Assembly (NCBI GenBank): GCA_014055465.1
Contig: WIAF01000014.1
Span: 1 to 64,000, forward strand
Reading direction: 5' to 3'
DNA: 64,000 nt
Source: Nitrospira sp. CR1.1
GTDB taxonomy: Bacteria; Nitrospirota; Nitrospiria; Nitrospirales; Nitrospiraceae
The translations under genes and the position numbers were made by a program. Positions 48,405-57,865 of the stretch are shown piece after piece. The notes under the pieces were generated by a model that searched no databases, was not told the origin of the DNA, and was given only the letters and a program-made list of their open reading frames with translations. How positions within the stretch are numbered: position 1 is the first letter of the stretch; every line of letters begins with the position of its first letter.

Positions 48405-49973
48405 ATGCGTAAAGTTGCATTGATGTGTTTGGCACTAGTTTTTGTGTCGTGCTGGTACGTGTCTAAATCTGAGGCTCAGCAAATCCGTGTCGTGCCGTCA
48501 ATTGCCGTCCTCGAACAATACGACAGCAACGTCTTTTTTACTCCGAAATCTCAGTTGGCGGCAGGAACGAAAGCCGATGATCTGATTACGACGTTCACGC
48601 CGCAACTGAACTTTATGCAGAACAATAACCTCGTAAAAACGAATCTCTCGCTGGGTGCAATTATTCAGAAGTTTGCGCACAACTCCGAGCTTGATAACGT
48701 GGGGTTTAATGCGTCGGCTGGAGTTGATCTTTCTCAGGCCGTGAATAGGGTTTTGCCGAGGATGAAAGCGTTTCGAGTATTTGGGACGTACCAGTATAGC
48801 CCCTCGGCTCCCGCCTTTGGCGCTGGCGGCCTCGGGGGAGGATTTGGAGGCAGCGGAGGGTTCGGGGTGGGTGGTGTCGGAATTTCAGGACCAGTTGACT
48901 CTGGACTTCTTACCCAACGCATTAGGACCACCATGTATAGTATTGGTCTTGCTGATTCGTATTCCCTTTCCCCGACCACGGACTTCCAAACTACGTACAC
49001 ACATTCGAAGCTGAGTTTTGGAGGTTCGTTTACGCCGACTTCCGCGACGACAGGTCAATCACCACAAACGGTATTTGACACAAGCACACATTCCATTACA
49101 GCTGGCCCGTCATCAAGGATCACAGCAATTGATACGTTGACGGTTAAGTACACGTTTACCCAAACTTCGCAGGCGCAGTTTGGCGATTTTACGATGCACG
49201 GGGGAAATGTTGGATGGGGGCGTGCCTGGACAAAAGAATTAAGTTCTTCACTCAGCGGTGGGCTCACGCTTATCGAACCAATTCCAGACTCCTCCGCTGC
49301 TGGCGGGCAGCGACGAGTGCCAGCCACTATGTTTCCAACTGGAGGTTTTAGTTTGACGTATGCTTCGGGCTCGTCCTTTCTCCGAAAATTGGGCAGCGAC
49401 ATCCAGGAAGTGACGGGGGCTGGCGCGTCTCCCTCACTGGGTGGAAGCTTCCTTCCCCTTCTTTCTGGAATGAACATGCCGGGAGGTATTGCGGCACCTG
49501 GATCGTATCGAATAACCCTTCTGTATAATTTAGGTGTGTTCCCTAGCTTTGTGCAATCTGCGGGTCCGATCTATACGCATACCGTTTCCTTGGCAGGTGC
49601 GGCGGGCCTCACCGACAAACTGACGGCTCAAGGGATTTTCAATGTTGCGCGAAGCAGTTTCACTTCTGATGCGATTGGCACGACATTTACGACCTACGGA
49701 ACGACCGTATCCTTAAATTATCTCATTACGCCCACATTTACCGCGAGACTTAGCCATCAGTGGTTGATGTTTGACAATCAAACCAGCGGTCTTAGTGCAG
49801 GGGATTTAGGATTCTCCAAACATGTAGTACTGCTGGGTTTTACATACGCTTATGCCCCGCGCGGTGATTTCTTCCGTTCCGGTGCCTTTTGGGAAGGTGC
49901 TTCTAGTACTTCTTCGTCTGTGGATGCAGGCGCTGGCAAATCTGGATCAGGAGGAGTGGATACAAAGAAATGA
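48405..49973 (+). CDS. Outer-membrane beta-barrel protein of the EPS operon
   Basis: About 522 residues from the ATG at 48405, with a signal peptide (MRKVALMCLALVFVSC...SEA-QQ) and many alternating strands (for example SLGAIIQKFAHNS, VSLNYLITPTFTARLSHQW) ending in an aromatic-rich region. It contains a very Gly-rich loop (FGAGGLGGGFGGSGGFG). It resembles the uncharacterised barrel proteins of XrtA/PEP-CTERM loci. The frame extends upstream over the previous gene but that part is a shadow. Its stop overlaps the Wzc-like start. Confidence 0.82.
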   Translation: MRKVALMCLALVFVSCWYVSKSEAQQIRVVPSIAVLEQYDSNVFFTPKSQLAAGTKADDLITTFTPQLNFMQNNNLVKTNLSLGAIIQKFAHNSELDNVGFNASAGVDLSQAVNRVLPRMKAFRVFGTYQYSPSAPAFGAGGLGGGFGGSGGFGVGGVGISGPVDSGLLTQRIRTTMYSIGLADSYSLSPTTDFQTTYTHSKLSFGGSFTPTSATTGQSPQTVFDTSTHSITAGPSSRITAIDTLTVKYTFTQTSQAQFGDFTMHGGNVGWGRAWTKELSSSLSGGLTLIEPIPDSSAAGGQRRVPATMFPTGGFSLTYASGSSFLRKLGSDIQEVTGAGASPSLGGSFLPLLSGMNMPGGIAAPGSYRITLLYNLGVFPSFVQSAGPIYTHTVSLAGAAGLTDKLTAQGIFNVARSSFTSDAIGTTFTTYGTTVSLNYLITPTFTARLSHQWLMFDNQTSGLSAGDLGFSKHVVLLGFTYAYAPRGDFFRSGAFWEGASSTSSSVDAGAGKSGSGGVDTKK

Positions 49974-52321
49974 ACACGCGCACCTTATCTCCAGAGGATT
50001 ATTGGCGAGCGGTTGTCAGTCGGAAGTGGCTGGTAATTTCCGCGATTTTGGTATCGCTGAGTATCGCTGGCGCGGTGTGCGCGCTCATGCCAAAGATGTA
50101 TCAGTCGGCAACAAAGATGTGGTTTGAAGGTGCAAAGATCGAGGAGTCAATAGTGAGTGGGCCCAATCCTGCCGGAATATATTCCCCCACTCTCGATGAC
50201 CGCGTTATGGAAGTGCGGCAGTTTGTGATGGGGCGAAAGACGCTCGGACAAATTGCTGGAGAATTCGGCCTGTTCGGGTATGAAAAAGATCATCCTGAGG
50301 GGGCAGAGTCAGAAAATGCGGTTCGAGCGATGCGCGGATCTATCAAGGTTGAGCCTACTAAAGACAAGCTGTTCATCACTCTCTCGTTTTCCAATGAAGA
50401 TCCAATCATTGCTAGGGATGTAACGTCACGACTCAGCGATCTTTTCATCGAAGAAACGCTCAAGGACCGGGAGCGAGGAGTGGAGGCGGCAGAGGATTTT
50501 CTCGGGCTTGAGTTGAAACACGCGAAATCTGAGCTTGAGGCGAAGGAAAAGGTCATTTCAGAGTTCAAGCAACTACATCTTGGCGAACTTCCTCAACAAA
50601 TAGATGCCAACCTCCGTAAATTAGACCGGCTGCAGGAAGATATGCGGTCGCAAAGTGAGCAGTCACAGAGCTTGGCGAGTCGCTTAGTACAGATTGACAA
50701 ATCGATTAAAGATTATGAGGAGACGGGGGAAATAGGCAGTGATTCTCCTGCTGGAGGGGCAAGCAAGCGGAATAAAGATCCGCGGTTGGGTAGGATCAAG
50801 GAATTGGAGCGGCGGCTAGTCGAACTCTCATCAATGTATAAAGAGACATATCCTGATCTCGTACAAGTTAAGGAGGAGATCAGGAAGCTCAAGGAGATGA
50901 CGTCTGCTCAATATCGTGATCTGTTGCCTGAGAGTGACGAAGCGGATGAGCCAAGTGCGACTAAAAAATCCAAGCGAAAGGCGATTGATCCGTACCATGC
51001 CGAACTGTTGAAGCAGAGAGAGGATATTGTGCTTGAATTGGATGCGGTCAAGCGCCGCCAAGCTCATATCTCAAGTGAAATTTCTCAGTATGAGCGGAGA
51101 GTGGAGCATACCCCTGAGCGGGAGCAGAAGCTGAAGACCCTTGAGCGAGACTACGAAAATCTTCAGAAAAACTATCAATCACTCCTAGACAAAAAACTCA
51201 GTGCGGGGATGCAGAAGAGCTTAGCGCAGGGACGTAAGGGGGCTAAGTTCAGCATCGTGGATCCTGCCTATACCCCTGTTGTGCCTGTTGTCCCTAACAT
51301 TCCAATAATTATGGCCGCGGGACTGGTCTTGGGCTGTGCCTTAGGATTCGGAGGAGCGGTAGGTCTAGAACTCATGGGGCGAGGATTCCGATCTGCTGAG
51401 GAAGTAGAGGTTACCTTGGGGCTGCCCGTAATCGCATCTATCCCTCTCTATGAAAGCGCCTTTGGGGGATCAATGCAAACTGTTCGAGCGCTCTCTGGAA
51501 AAAACCGTGCGTCGGCATTGTTACTGCCTGGTAATACCCAGAGAAGCGGCGACGATACTCCGATGTCAGGGGGCCTTACGGCTCCAAGCATTCGAGGTAG
51601 GGGGCAAAATGGGCAATTACATAGTCCAACTCCAGGGCTGGAATTGGTCTCAATGTGGCGCCCACTTTCCTTCGTGGCTGAGCAGTATCGTGTGGCGGCA
51701 ACCCGTCTTGAGTTAATGACGGGAGACCGAAAAAGCACCGCCATTGTTGTAACGAGTGCAGTAATGGGAGAGGGAAAGTCGTCCACAGCGCTTAATTTGG
51801 GCTATGTCTTGGCCAAAGATCTCGACCGCCGAACCATCGTGATCGATTGTGACCTCAAACGGCCGATGCAGCATATTTACGCAGGAGTTTGGCAGCATCC
51901 GGGTTTGGTGGAAGTGTTACGTGGCACGAAAGTCGTTGAGGATTGTGTTCAACGATTGGGTGAGTCGGGCCCGTGGATTCTTCCCGCGGGGTCGGTTGGA
52001 GATAATCCGCTCGCGCTTTCAAAGATGCACCAGCTGGCGGATTTAATTACTGATCTTAAAGAGAAGTTTGACTATGTCATCATTGACGCACCGCCCGTAC
52101 TGCCGCTTGCAGATATGCAAGTTCTCGCGAGCATGGGCGATCTTCTCGCTTATGTTGTGAAGGCAAGCATGACCGGGCGTGATGTAGTGCAGAAAGCACT
52201 GAAAGCCATCGGTGACACCACGAATGTTGGGGTTATATTAAATGGGTTAGACGCCCACACGACTCCTTACTATATGCAACAGGAGTATTATCGCGAAGCG
52301 CATCATGAACAGCTCAAGTAA
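49970..52321 (+). CDS. Wzc-like chain-length determinant with tyrosine kinase domain
   Basis: A 783-residue inner-membrane protein. A Wzz domain with helix one at 18-38 is followed by long coiled coils (about 170-260, 350-430), a second helix near 445-465, and a cytosolic bacterial tyrosine kinase domain from about 590: Walker A VMGEGKSST, Walker A' VIDCDLKRP and Walker B YVIIDAPP. A short Tyr-containing tail (YYMQQEYY) could be the autophosphorylation site. It sets chain length and controls export. It overlaps genes on both sides. Confidence 0.92.
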   Translation: MNTRTLSPEDYWRAVVSRKWLVISAILVSLSIAGAVCALMPKMYQSATKMWFEGAKIEESIVSGPNPAGIYSPTLDDRVMEVRQFVMGRKTLGQIAGEFGLFGYEKDHPEGAESENAVRAMRGSIKVEPTKDKLFITLSFSNEDPIIARDVTSRLSDLFIEETLKDRERGVEAAEDFLGLELKHAKSELEAKEKVISEFKQLHLGELPQQIDANLRKLDRLQEDMRSQSEQSQSLASRLVQIDKSIKDYEETGEIGSDSPAGGASKRNKDPRLGRIKELERRLVELSSMYKETYPDLVQVKEEIRKLKEMTSAQYRDLLPESDEADEPSATKKSKRKAIDPYHAELLKQREDIVLELDAVKRRQAHISSEISQYERRVEHTPEREQKLKTLERDYENLQKNYQSLLDKKLSAGMQKSLAQGRKGAKFSIVDPAYTPVVPVVPNIPIIMAAGLVLGCALGFGGAVGLELMGRGFRSAEEVEVTLGLPVIASIPLYESAFGGSMQTVRALSGKNRASALLLPGNTQRSGDDTPMSGGLTAPSIRGRGQNGQLHSPTPGLELVSMWRPLSFVAEQYRVAATRLELMTGDRKSTAIVVTSAVMGEGKSSTALNLGYVLAKDLDRRTIVIDCDLKRPMQHIYAGVWQHPGLVEVLRGTKVVEDCVQRLGESGPWILPAGSVGDNPLALSKMHQLADLITDLKEKFDYVIIDAPPVLPLADMQVLASMGDLLAYVVKASMTGRDVVQKALKAIGDTTNVGVILNGLDAHTTPYYMQQEYYREAHHEQLK

Positions 52322-53372
52322 GTCCGAAGAAGAGATTAGCCTAGAGCCCTTGGCTACCCACCGGCCAATTGTTTCCGTGTCAGTCAGCTTTCCAAAGTTC
52401 ACACGTCGTGTGTTGATCCTTGGGGTCGGGCCCCTCGCCAGAGACCTTTGCCAGACATTACTGTCAAAGCGTACCGGCTTCACCGAAGTAGTAGGATTTC
52501 TTGATAAGGATGCCAGTCGTGTCGGTGAGCGATTGGTGAATCCAAGCATAATCGGTACCTACGATCAATTATTTGAGATTGCGGAACGGTATCAGGTTCA
52601 TACTGTTGCAGTCTGTCTAGAAGATCGTCGTGCGGTGTTACCGGTTCAAACACTGCTAGATATGAAGGCGATGGGCCGTGATGTGGTCGATGGCCATTAC
52701 CTGTACGAGGAGGAATCCGGACGTCTTTCGATCGACCATCTAAAGCCCAGCGCTCTTATTTTCTCAACCGGCTTTCGACGTCGATTGGTCACCATGCTTT
52801 TAAAGCGAGCTCTCGATGTTGTGGTTGCAATCATTGGGATGATCGCGCTGTTGCCGCTTGTAGTGGTTCTGGCAGTGCTTATCAAGCTGGATTCATCTGG
52901 CCCTGTTTTTTATAGACAAATGCGAGTTGGGTTGCGGGGCCGTCCGTATATGATTTGGAAATTCAGGTCGATGCGCCAAGATGCTGAACAAAGCGGGGCA
53001 CGATGGGCATCGAGTGAAGATCCACGCGTGTCGAGGGTAGGTCGTTGGATTCGAAAGTGGAGACTGGACGAACTCCCTCAGTTGATCAATGTTATGAAGG
53101 GGGAGATGAGTTTGGTTGGCCCAAGGCCTGAGCGGCCGGTATTTGTCCAGGAATTAAGAAATACCATACCGTATTATGATTTGAGGCATACCGTTCGTCC
53201 GGGAATTACCGGTTGGGCGCAAACACGTTTTCGTTACGGAGCGTCGAAAGAGGACTCACACGTCAAACTTCAATATGATCTTTTTTACGTAAAGAACTTG
53301 TCACTGGCTTTGGATCTGCGCATTGTTATTCATACAGTCAAGGTCATGTTGATGGGTGAGGGGGCGCGGTAG
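52305..53372 (+). CDS. Undecaprenyl-phosphate sugar-1-phosphate transferase (EpsB/WbaP-like)
   Basis: A 355-residue initiating transferase. Residues ~35-150 form a Rossmann-like domain (RVLILGVGPLARDLC), then one membrane helix and the sugar-transferase domain: KRALDVVVAIIG, MIWKFRSMR, DELPQLINVMKGEMSLVGPRPE. It moves a sugar-1-phosphate onto the lipid carrier. The four N-terminal membrane helices of the usual form are absent, making it ~100 residues shorter. It starts within the Wzc-like gene. Confidence 0.9.
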   Translation: MNSSSKSEEEISLEPLATHRPIVSVSVSFPKFTRRVLILGVGPLARDLCQTLLSKRTGFTEVVGFLDKDASRVGERLVNPSIIGTYDQLFEIAERYQVHTVAVCLEDRRAVLPVQTLLDMKAMGRDVVDGHYLYEEESGRLSIDHLKPSALIFSTGFRRRLVTMLLKRALDVVVAIIGMIALLPLVVVLAVLIKLDSSGPVFYRQMRVGLRGRPYMIWKFRSMRQDAEQSGARWASSEDPRVSRVGRWIRKWRLDELPQLINVMKGEMSLVGPRPERPVFVQELRNTIPYYDLRHTVRPGITGWAQTRFRYGASKEDSHVKLQYDLFYVKNLSLALDLRIVIHTVKVMLMGEGAR

Positions 53373-53379
53373 AGGACCT

Positions 53380-54309
53380 ATGCCTGACTCAATTGCGAGA
53401 CATTCTCTTTCATTCGATGTCGAGGAACATTTTCAGGTTTCAGCTTTCGAATCTCCAATGAGACGGCGGCATTGGGAGCAATTTGAAAGTCGCGTGGAGA
53501 GTAATACAGAAAAATTGCTAGGCTTGTTGAATCAGAGAGGTGTTCATGCCACTTTTTTTGTTCTTGGATGGGTGGCAGAGCGATATCCTTCTTTGGTTAG
53601 GAGAATTGCATCCGCAGGACATGAAATTGCCTCGCACGGTTATGCTCACGAGCTCATAACAGCACAGACGCAAATTGCATTTCGAGAGGATATTCGAAAG
53701 GCCAAAGGAATTCTCGAGGGTATTCTTCAGCAGCCGGTGCTGGGCTATCGTGCGCCGAGCTTCTCTATCACGAAGGATACAATGTGGGCGATTCAAATTC
53801 TTATTGAAGAAGGGTATGTCTACGATTCAAGCATTTTTCCTGTCGTGCATGATCGTTATGGAGTCCCATCCGCAAATCCGCAGCTGCATCAATTGTCGAC
53901 TCCAGCAGGGCTTTTGTGGGAAGTGCCGCCTTCTACTGTCAAATGTTTAGGGGTCAGATTACCTATTGCTGGAGGAGGATATTTTCGCCTCTACCCATAT
54001 GCGGTTCTGCGAGCCCTCTTGCGCAAATTAGAAGGGGAGGGCTGTCCCTTAGTGATGTATATGCATCCATGGGAATTTGATCCGGATCAGCCAAGAATGG
54101 AAGGATCAATACTGTCAAAAATACGGCATTATCTGAATCTTGATAAGACAGAAAGCCGAATGCGAGCGCTTCTGCAAGATTTTTCCTTTGCTCCGATCCG
54201 ACGTGTGTTTCCACAAATCGAACAGATACAAGGCCGTAGTGTGAGTGCTCCTGCCGCCGCAGGAAATGCAGCGAGCCATGCAAGCACCTCCGCTGCATTT
54301 TTGAACTAA
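53380..54309 (+). CDS. Polysaccharide deacetylase (CE4, DUF3473-type)
   Basis: About 309 residues from the ATG at 53380. Motif 1 is SFDVEEHFQ, motif 2 SHGYAHE and motif 3 YRAPSFSI; the C-terminal part (MYMHPWEFDPDQPRM) is DUF3473, characteristic of exosortase-associated loci. It should deacetylate the exopolysaccharide. No exosortase or EpsI gene follows; the plus strand is empty for 500 bases. It is the last gene of the operon visible here. Confidence 0.9.
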   Translation: MPDSIARHSLSFDVEEHFQVSAFESPMRRRHWEQFESRVESNTEKLLGLLNQRGVHATFFVLGWVAERYPSLVRRIASAGHEIASHGYAHELITAQTQIAFREDIRKAKGILEGILQQPVLGYRAPSFSITKDTMWAIQILIEEGYVYDSSIFPVVHDRYGVPSANPQLHQLSTPAGLLWEVPPSTVKCLGVRLPIAGGGYFRLYPYAVLRALLRKLEGEGCPLVMYMHPWEFDPDQPRMEGSILSKIRHYLNLDKTESRMRALLQDFSFAPIRRVFPQIEQIQGRSVSAPAAAGNAASHASTSAAFLN

Positions 54310-54368
54310 AGTAGAGGCCTCATTTCCGTAATTGCGTATAGAACTGGTAACGGTACCGTACGGGGAAT

Positions 54369-54423
54369 CTTCTTTAAGCGGACATTATTCCTTGAGAGTA
54401 TAAAGAAGTCTTGCGATACTCTC
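54369..54423 (+). other. Two overlapping, mutually exclusive hairpins after the EPS operon
   Basis: CTTCTTTA (54369-54376) pairs perfectly with TAAAGAAG (54401-54408), while GAGAGTAT (54394-54401) pairs perfectly with ATACTCTC (54416-54423). The pairs share base 54401 and one lies in the other's loop, so they compete. No T tract follows, so a simple terminator is not evident. The rest of 54,310-54,825 has no supported gene. Confidence 0.4.
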
Positions 54424-54825
54424 GCTTGTGTTGAACTTCGGTGTTCGGATGGGGCAATGGGTCGTCCCTTTGGTTAATAGTGACGGGGGGAATTTCCTGT
54501 TCAATTCACTTCCTTCTCAGTGTTGTTCCGGGTCGGTGTTCTTCTTCCAAAGACAGTATCCAAAAGGTTGATAGTTCAGTTGCCTGCCAAGAAGCAGCGG
54601 GTGCTACAAAGATAAAGGCAGTTCGTTCCGCCTGACAAGACTCCTTTTTCGACCTACTGTGCTACTCTTATATTGGATATATCGTCGGCGCGTATCCATG
54701 TCTTCTTATGGGACTATTGTGTCATCGCGTAGGCTGTGCTTCTCGGACTATGCGAATTGAAAGATTGGCTGTGGGAATCCTCCTGCCGTTTGTTACCAAC
54801 ACGTGCAATTGGGAGTAACGTCGGC

Positions 54826-55704
54826 ATGAAGCTGGAGGAGATTGCCCGGAAGTTCGATGAAATCGTGGCCTTCGCCGAGGTGGAACGGTTTATCGATACG
54901 CCGGTCAAACATTACTCGAGCGGGGTGTATGTCCGCTTAGGGTTTTCCGAGCTGGTCCACATGGAGCCGGACATTCTGATCGCCGATGAGGTGCTCGCCG
55001 TGGGTGACGTGCGCTTCCAGAAGAAGTGCATGGGCAAGATGGAGGATGTGGGGCAGCATGGGCGGACAGAGATTCTCGTCTCCCGCGACATGCCGGCGAT
55101 CACGCGCATGTGTTCGCAGGCCATTCTGCTGAACAAGGGGACGGTGGTGGAGGCCAGGCCGGCGCATGACGTGGTGAATCACTATCTGCATGCCGGACAT
55201 GCCCAGCCCTGTGCCGAATGGCCGAACCCGGCTCAAGCCCCGGGCAATGACTCGGTCCGTTTGAGAGCCGTGCGGGTTAGATCCGAAACGGGACAGGCAA
55301 CGGATGTCATCGATATTCAAAACCTGTGCGAGTAGAAATTAAGGATGACATCCTCAAGCCAGGGCAGATGGTTGGTGCACAATTCGGTTTTAATACTGAA
55401 GAAGATGTGATCGCGCATCGCGAACGATCGAGACCCCGCGTGGTCCAGACGTCCTTGTGAGGTGGGTCGGTGTACCAGTACTGCTTGGATTCCAGGCAAC
55501 TTTCTTTCTGAAGGTACGATGATTATTGGGGGCGGGCTTTTCTCGGAAGACCTTTGGCATGCGCATTGCGACGTGCCAAGAGTTGTGGGTTTTCGTGTAG
55601 TCGATCCAGGGACGGGTGATACGGCCAGGGGCGATGTGACGGGACGTTGGGAAGGAGCAGGAAGACCCTTCCTGAAGCGGACTACCGACCACGCGCCTTT
55701 GTAG
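54826..55704 (+). pseudogene. Decayed Wzt-type ABC transporter ATP-binding gene
   Basis: From 54826 the translation EEIARKFDEIVAFAEVERFI, VKHYSSGVYVRLGF and DEVLAVGDVRFQKKC matches the middle of Wzt (polysaccharide ABC exporter ATPase), but the N-terminal Walker A part is missing and the residues after YVRLGF are altered by a deletion. The signature VSH is VSR. A frameshift near 55,330 continues as VEIKDDILKPGQ (Wzt C-terminal sugar-binding domain), and another near 55,458 leads to WIPGNFLSEGTMIIGGG...DTARGDVTG. The gene is therefore broken in at least three ways. Its base composition is richer in GC than the EPS operon before it. Confidence 0.8.
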
Positions 55705-55881
55705 CGGTTCGACAGAACATGCACGTTCACCATTGCTCCATGGGAGTGTTGGCGGAGCGAGGTAGGGTTTGACGGAATGGCCAATGCGTCTCAATCGATG
55801 GAGCATAAAAATCCCGGTTGACGAAGCGAGTTGTTGACAAGTTGAACATAGCCGTAGAGCTTGATTCTTGGAGGTATGCAC

Positions 55882-56652
55882 ATGAAGGCGGTGATTCTAG
55901 CTGGTGGATTGGGAACTCGATTGTCCGAAGAAACCGTCCTCCGTCCAAAACCAATGGTCGAAATTGGTGGGAAACCGATTCTTTGGCACATCATGCAGAT
56001 ACACGCGGCTCATGGAATCACTGAATTTGTGGTGGCATTAGGGTATAAGGGCGAAATGATCAAGGAGTATTTTCTAAACTTCTTTGCGATCAACAATGAC
56101 TTGTCCGTTGATCTTTCGACGGGCGCGACGACAATCCATGATGGAAACCAACCGAAGTGGGTCGTGCATCTTGCTGATACCGGACAGACGACTATGACCG
56201 GTGGAAGGGTAAAGCGGCTGCAGAAATGGCTTCGCGGTGATGATTCCTTTCTCCTCACCTATGGCGACGGTGTCGCCGATATTGATATGAGCAGGTTGCT
56301 GGAATTTCATCGCTCGCACGGTAAGCTGGCAACGATGACGTCGGTTCGCTCTCCTGCCCGGTTTGGGCGTATCGGCTTTGAAGGGGATCGTGTAACTGAG
56401 TTTTTTGAAAAACCGGAATCCGGTGAAGGTTGGATCAACGGGGGGTTTTTTGTGCTCAGTACCAAGGTGTTGGACTTTATCGACGGTGATGACACCGTGT
56501 GGGAGCGAGACCCAGTCGAACGACTGGCGCACGCTGGTGAAATGATGGGTTTCAAACATTACGGGTTTTGGTCCTGCATGGATACCCTAAAGGAAAAATC
56601 GTATCTTGAGGAGCTGTGGAACTCCGGAAAAGCCCCTTGGAAAGTTTGGTAA
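55882..56652 (+). CDS. rfbF: Glucose-1-phosphate cytidylyltransferase
   Basis: A 256-residue nucleotidyltransferase with MKAVILAGGLGTRLSEET, RPKPMVEIGGKPILWHIM and the family-specific GDGVADIDMS and FWSCMDTLKE. It makes CDP-glucose from CTP and glucose-1-phosphate, the first step to CDP-deoxy and branched sugars. The ATG at 55882 has GGAGG 7 bases before. The dehydratase (rfbG) usually found next is absent here; it may be elsewhere or replaced by the neighbouring epimerase-family gene. Confidence 0.93.
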   Translation: MKAVILAGGLGTRLSEETVLRPKPMVEIGGKPILWHIMQIHAAHGITEFVVALGYKGEMIKEYFLNFFAINNDLSVDLSTGATTIHDGNQPKWVVHLADTGQTTMTGGRVKRLQKWLRGDDSFLLTYGDGVADIDMSRLLEFHRSHGKLATMTSVRSPARFGRIGFEGDRVTEFFEKPESGEGWINGGFFVLSTKVLDFIDGDDTVWERDPVERLAHAGEMMGFKHYGFWSCMDTLKEKSYLEELWNSGKAPWKVW

Positions 56653-56658
56653 CCACAA

Positions 56659-57855
56659 GTGGTAGCTGATTTTCTGATCATCGGAGGCGGGGTTATCGGT
56701 CTGAATATCGCCCGCCATTTGAGACGGCTGTATCCTGGATCATCAGTACACCTTTTAGAGAAAGAGGTAGATTGCGGATTGCACGCCAGCGGGCGCAATA
56801 GTGGTGTTCTGCATGCGGGATTTTATTATTCTCCGGATAGCCTTAAGGCAAAATTTACATGGCAGGGGAATCGTCTGCTGACAGAATATTGCGAATCAAA
56901 GGGAATCCCTCTGAATAAATGCGGAAAGCTCGTCGTGGCCAAAGATCTGGCCGATCATGCGGGGCTTGATGAGCTTGCCCGAAGAGGACAGTTGAATGGA
57001 ATTCCGCTGGAGTCGATTTCAGAGGCAGAGGCCAAGACGATTGAGCCGCGAGTGAAAACCTGTGAGCGAGCCTTGTTCTCTCCAGCGACGTCTACGGTGG
57101 ACCCTACACTAGTGATGGAAGCGATGAAGAACGATGCGCTCAAGGAGGGCGTGCGGATCCACTGCGGAGTCCGTTATCAGAAATGTTCGCAGAATCGTGT
57201 GGTGACGACGGCGGGGGTTTTTGAGGCTGGGTACGTAGTCAATGCCGCAGGACTTTATGCCGATCGTATTGCTCGAGAGTTTGGATTCTCGGAACACTAC
57301 CGCATTCTTCCGTTCAAAGGTCTCTATCTCTATTCCAGCGAACCTGCCAAGGCGATTCGAACAAACATCTACCCCGTACCCGATTTGAAAAATCCCTTCC
57401 TCGGCGTGCATTTCACCGTGGCCGCAAGCGGAAAAGTTAAGATCGGGCCTACTGCCATACCGGGACTCTGGCGTGAGCATTACGGTGGAACTGCGAATTT
57501 CCGCTGGGATGAATTAGTTGAGGTGGCGCTCAGGGGCATGGGGCTTCTGGTGTCATCGAATTTTGATTTTAAGACCCTCGCGATGCGCGAAATCACAAAA
57601 TACTCCAAAGCCACGATGGTGTCACTGGCCAGTCAGTTAGCCGAGGGAATCGAGCCGGAGCACTATCAAGTTTGGGGCAAACCAGGGATTCGCGCACAAC
57701 TTGTCGATATCAAGAAGCGGAAGCTTGAAATGGATTTTGTTTTGGAAGGAGATCGGCATTCCATGCATGTCCTGAATGCAGTGTCTCCTGCCTTTACCTG
57801 CTCGCTTCCGTTTTCAGAATACGTCTGTCAGCAAATTACGGCCACACTAAAATGA
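56659..57855 (+). CDS. FAD-dependent oxidoreductase (LhgO/DAO-like)
   Basis: A 398-residue DAO-family flavoprotein: FLIIGGGVIGLNIARHL binds FAD, and SGRNSGVLHAGFYY and GVHFTVAASGKVKIGP match L-2-hydroxyglutarate oxidase (LhgO) most closely. It starts with GTG 6 bases after rfbF. Oxidation of an L-2-hydroxy acid or an amino/hydroxy sugar carbon is expected; within a sugar cluster, the real substrate may be a sugar-linked group, which is inference. Confidence 0.82.
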   Translation: MVADFLIIGGGVIGLNIARHLRRLYPGSSVHLLEKEVDCGLHASGRNSGVLHAGFYYSPDSLKAKFTWQGNRLLTEYCESKGIPLNKCGKLVVAKDLADHAGLDELARRGQLNGIPLESISEAEAKTIEPRVKTCERALFSPATSTVDPTLVMEAMKNDALKEGVRIHCGVRYQKCSQNRVVTTAGVFEAGYVVNAAGLYADRIAREFGFSEHYRILPFKGLYLYSSEPAKAIRTNIYPVPDLKNPFLGVHFTVAASGKVKIGPTAIPGLWREHYGGTANFRWDELVEVALRGMGLLVSSNFDFKTLAMREITKYSKATMVSLASQLAEGIEPEHYQVWGKPGIRAQLVDIKKRKLEMDFVLEGDRHSMHVLNAVSPAFTCSLPFSEYVCQQITATLK

Positions 57856-57865
57856 GAGACACCCG

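Noticed and set aside
55317..55784. 155-codon minus-strand frame
   Set aside because: It lies opposite the recognisable Wzt C-terminal domain remnant on the plus strand.
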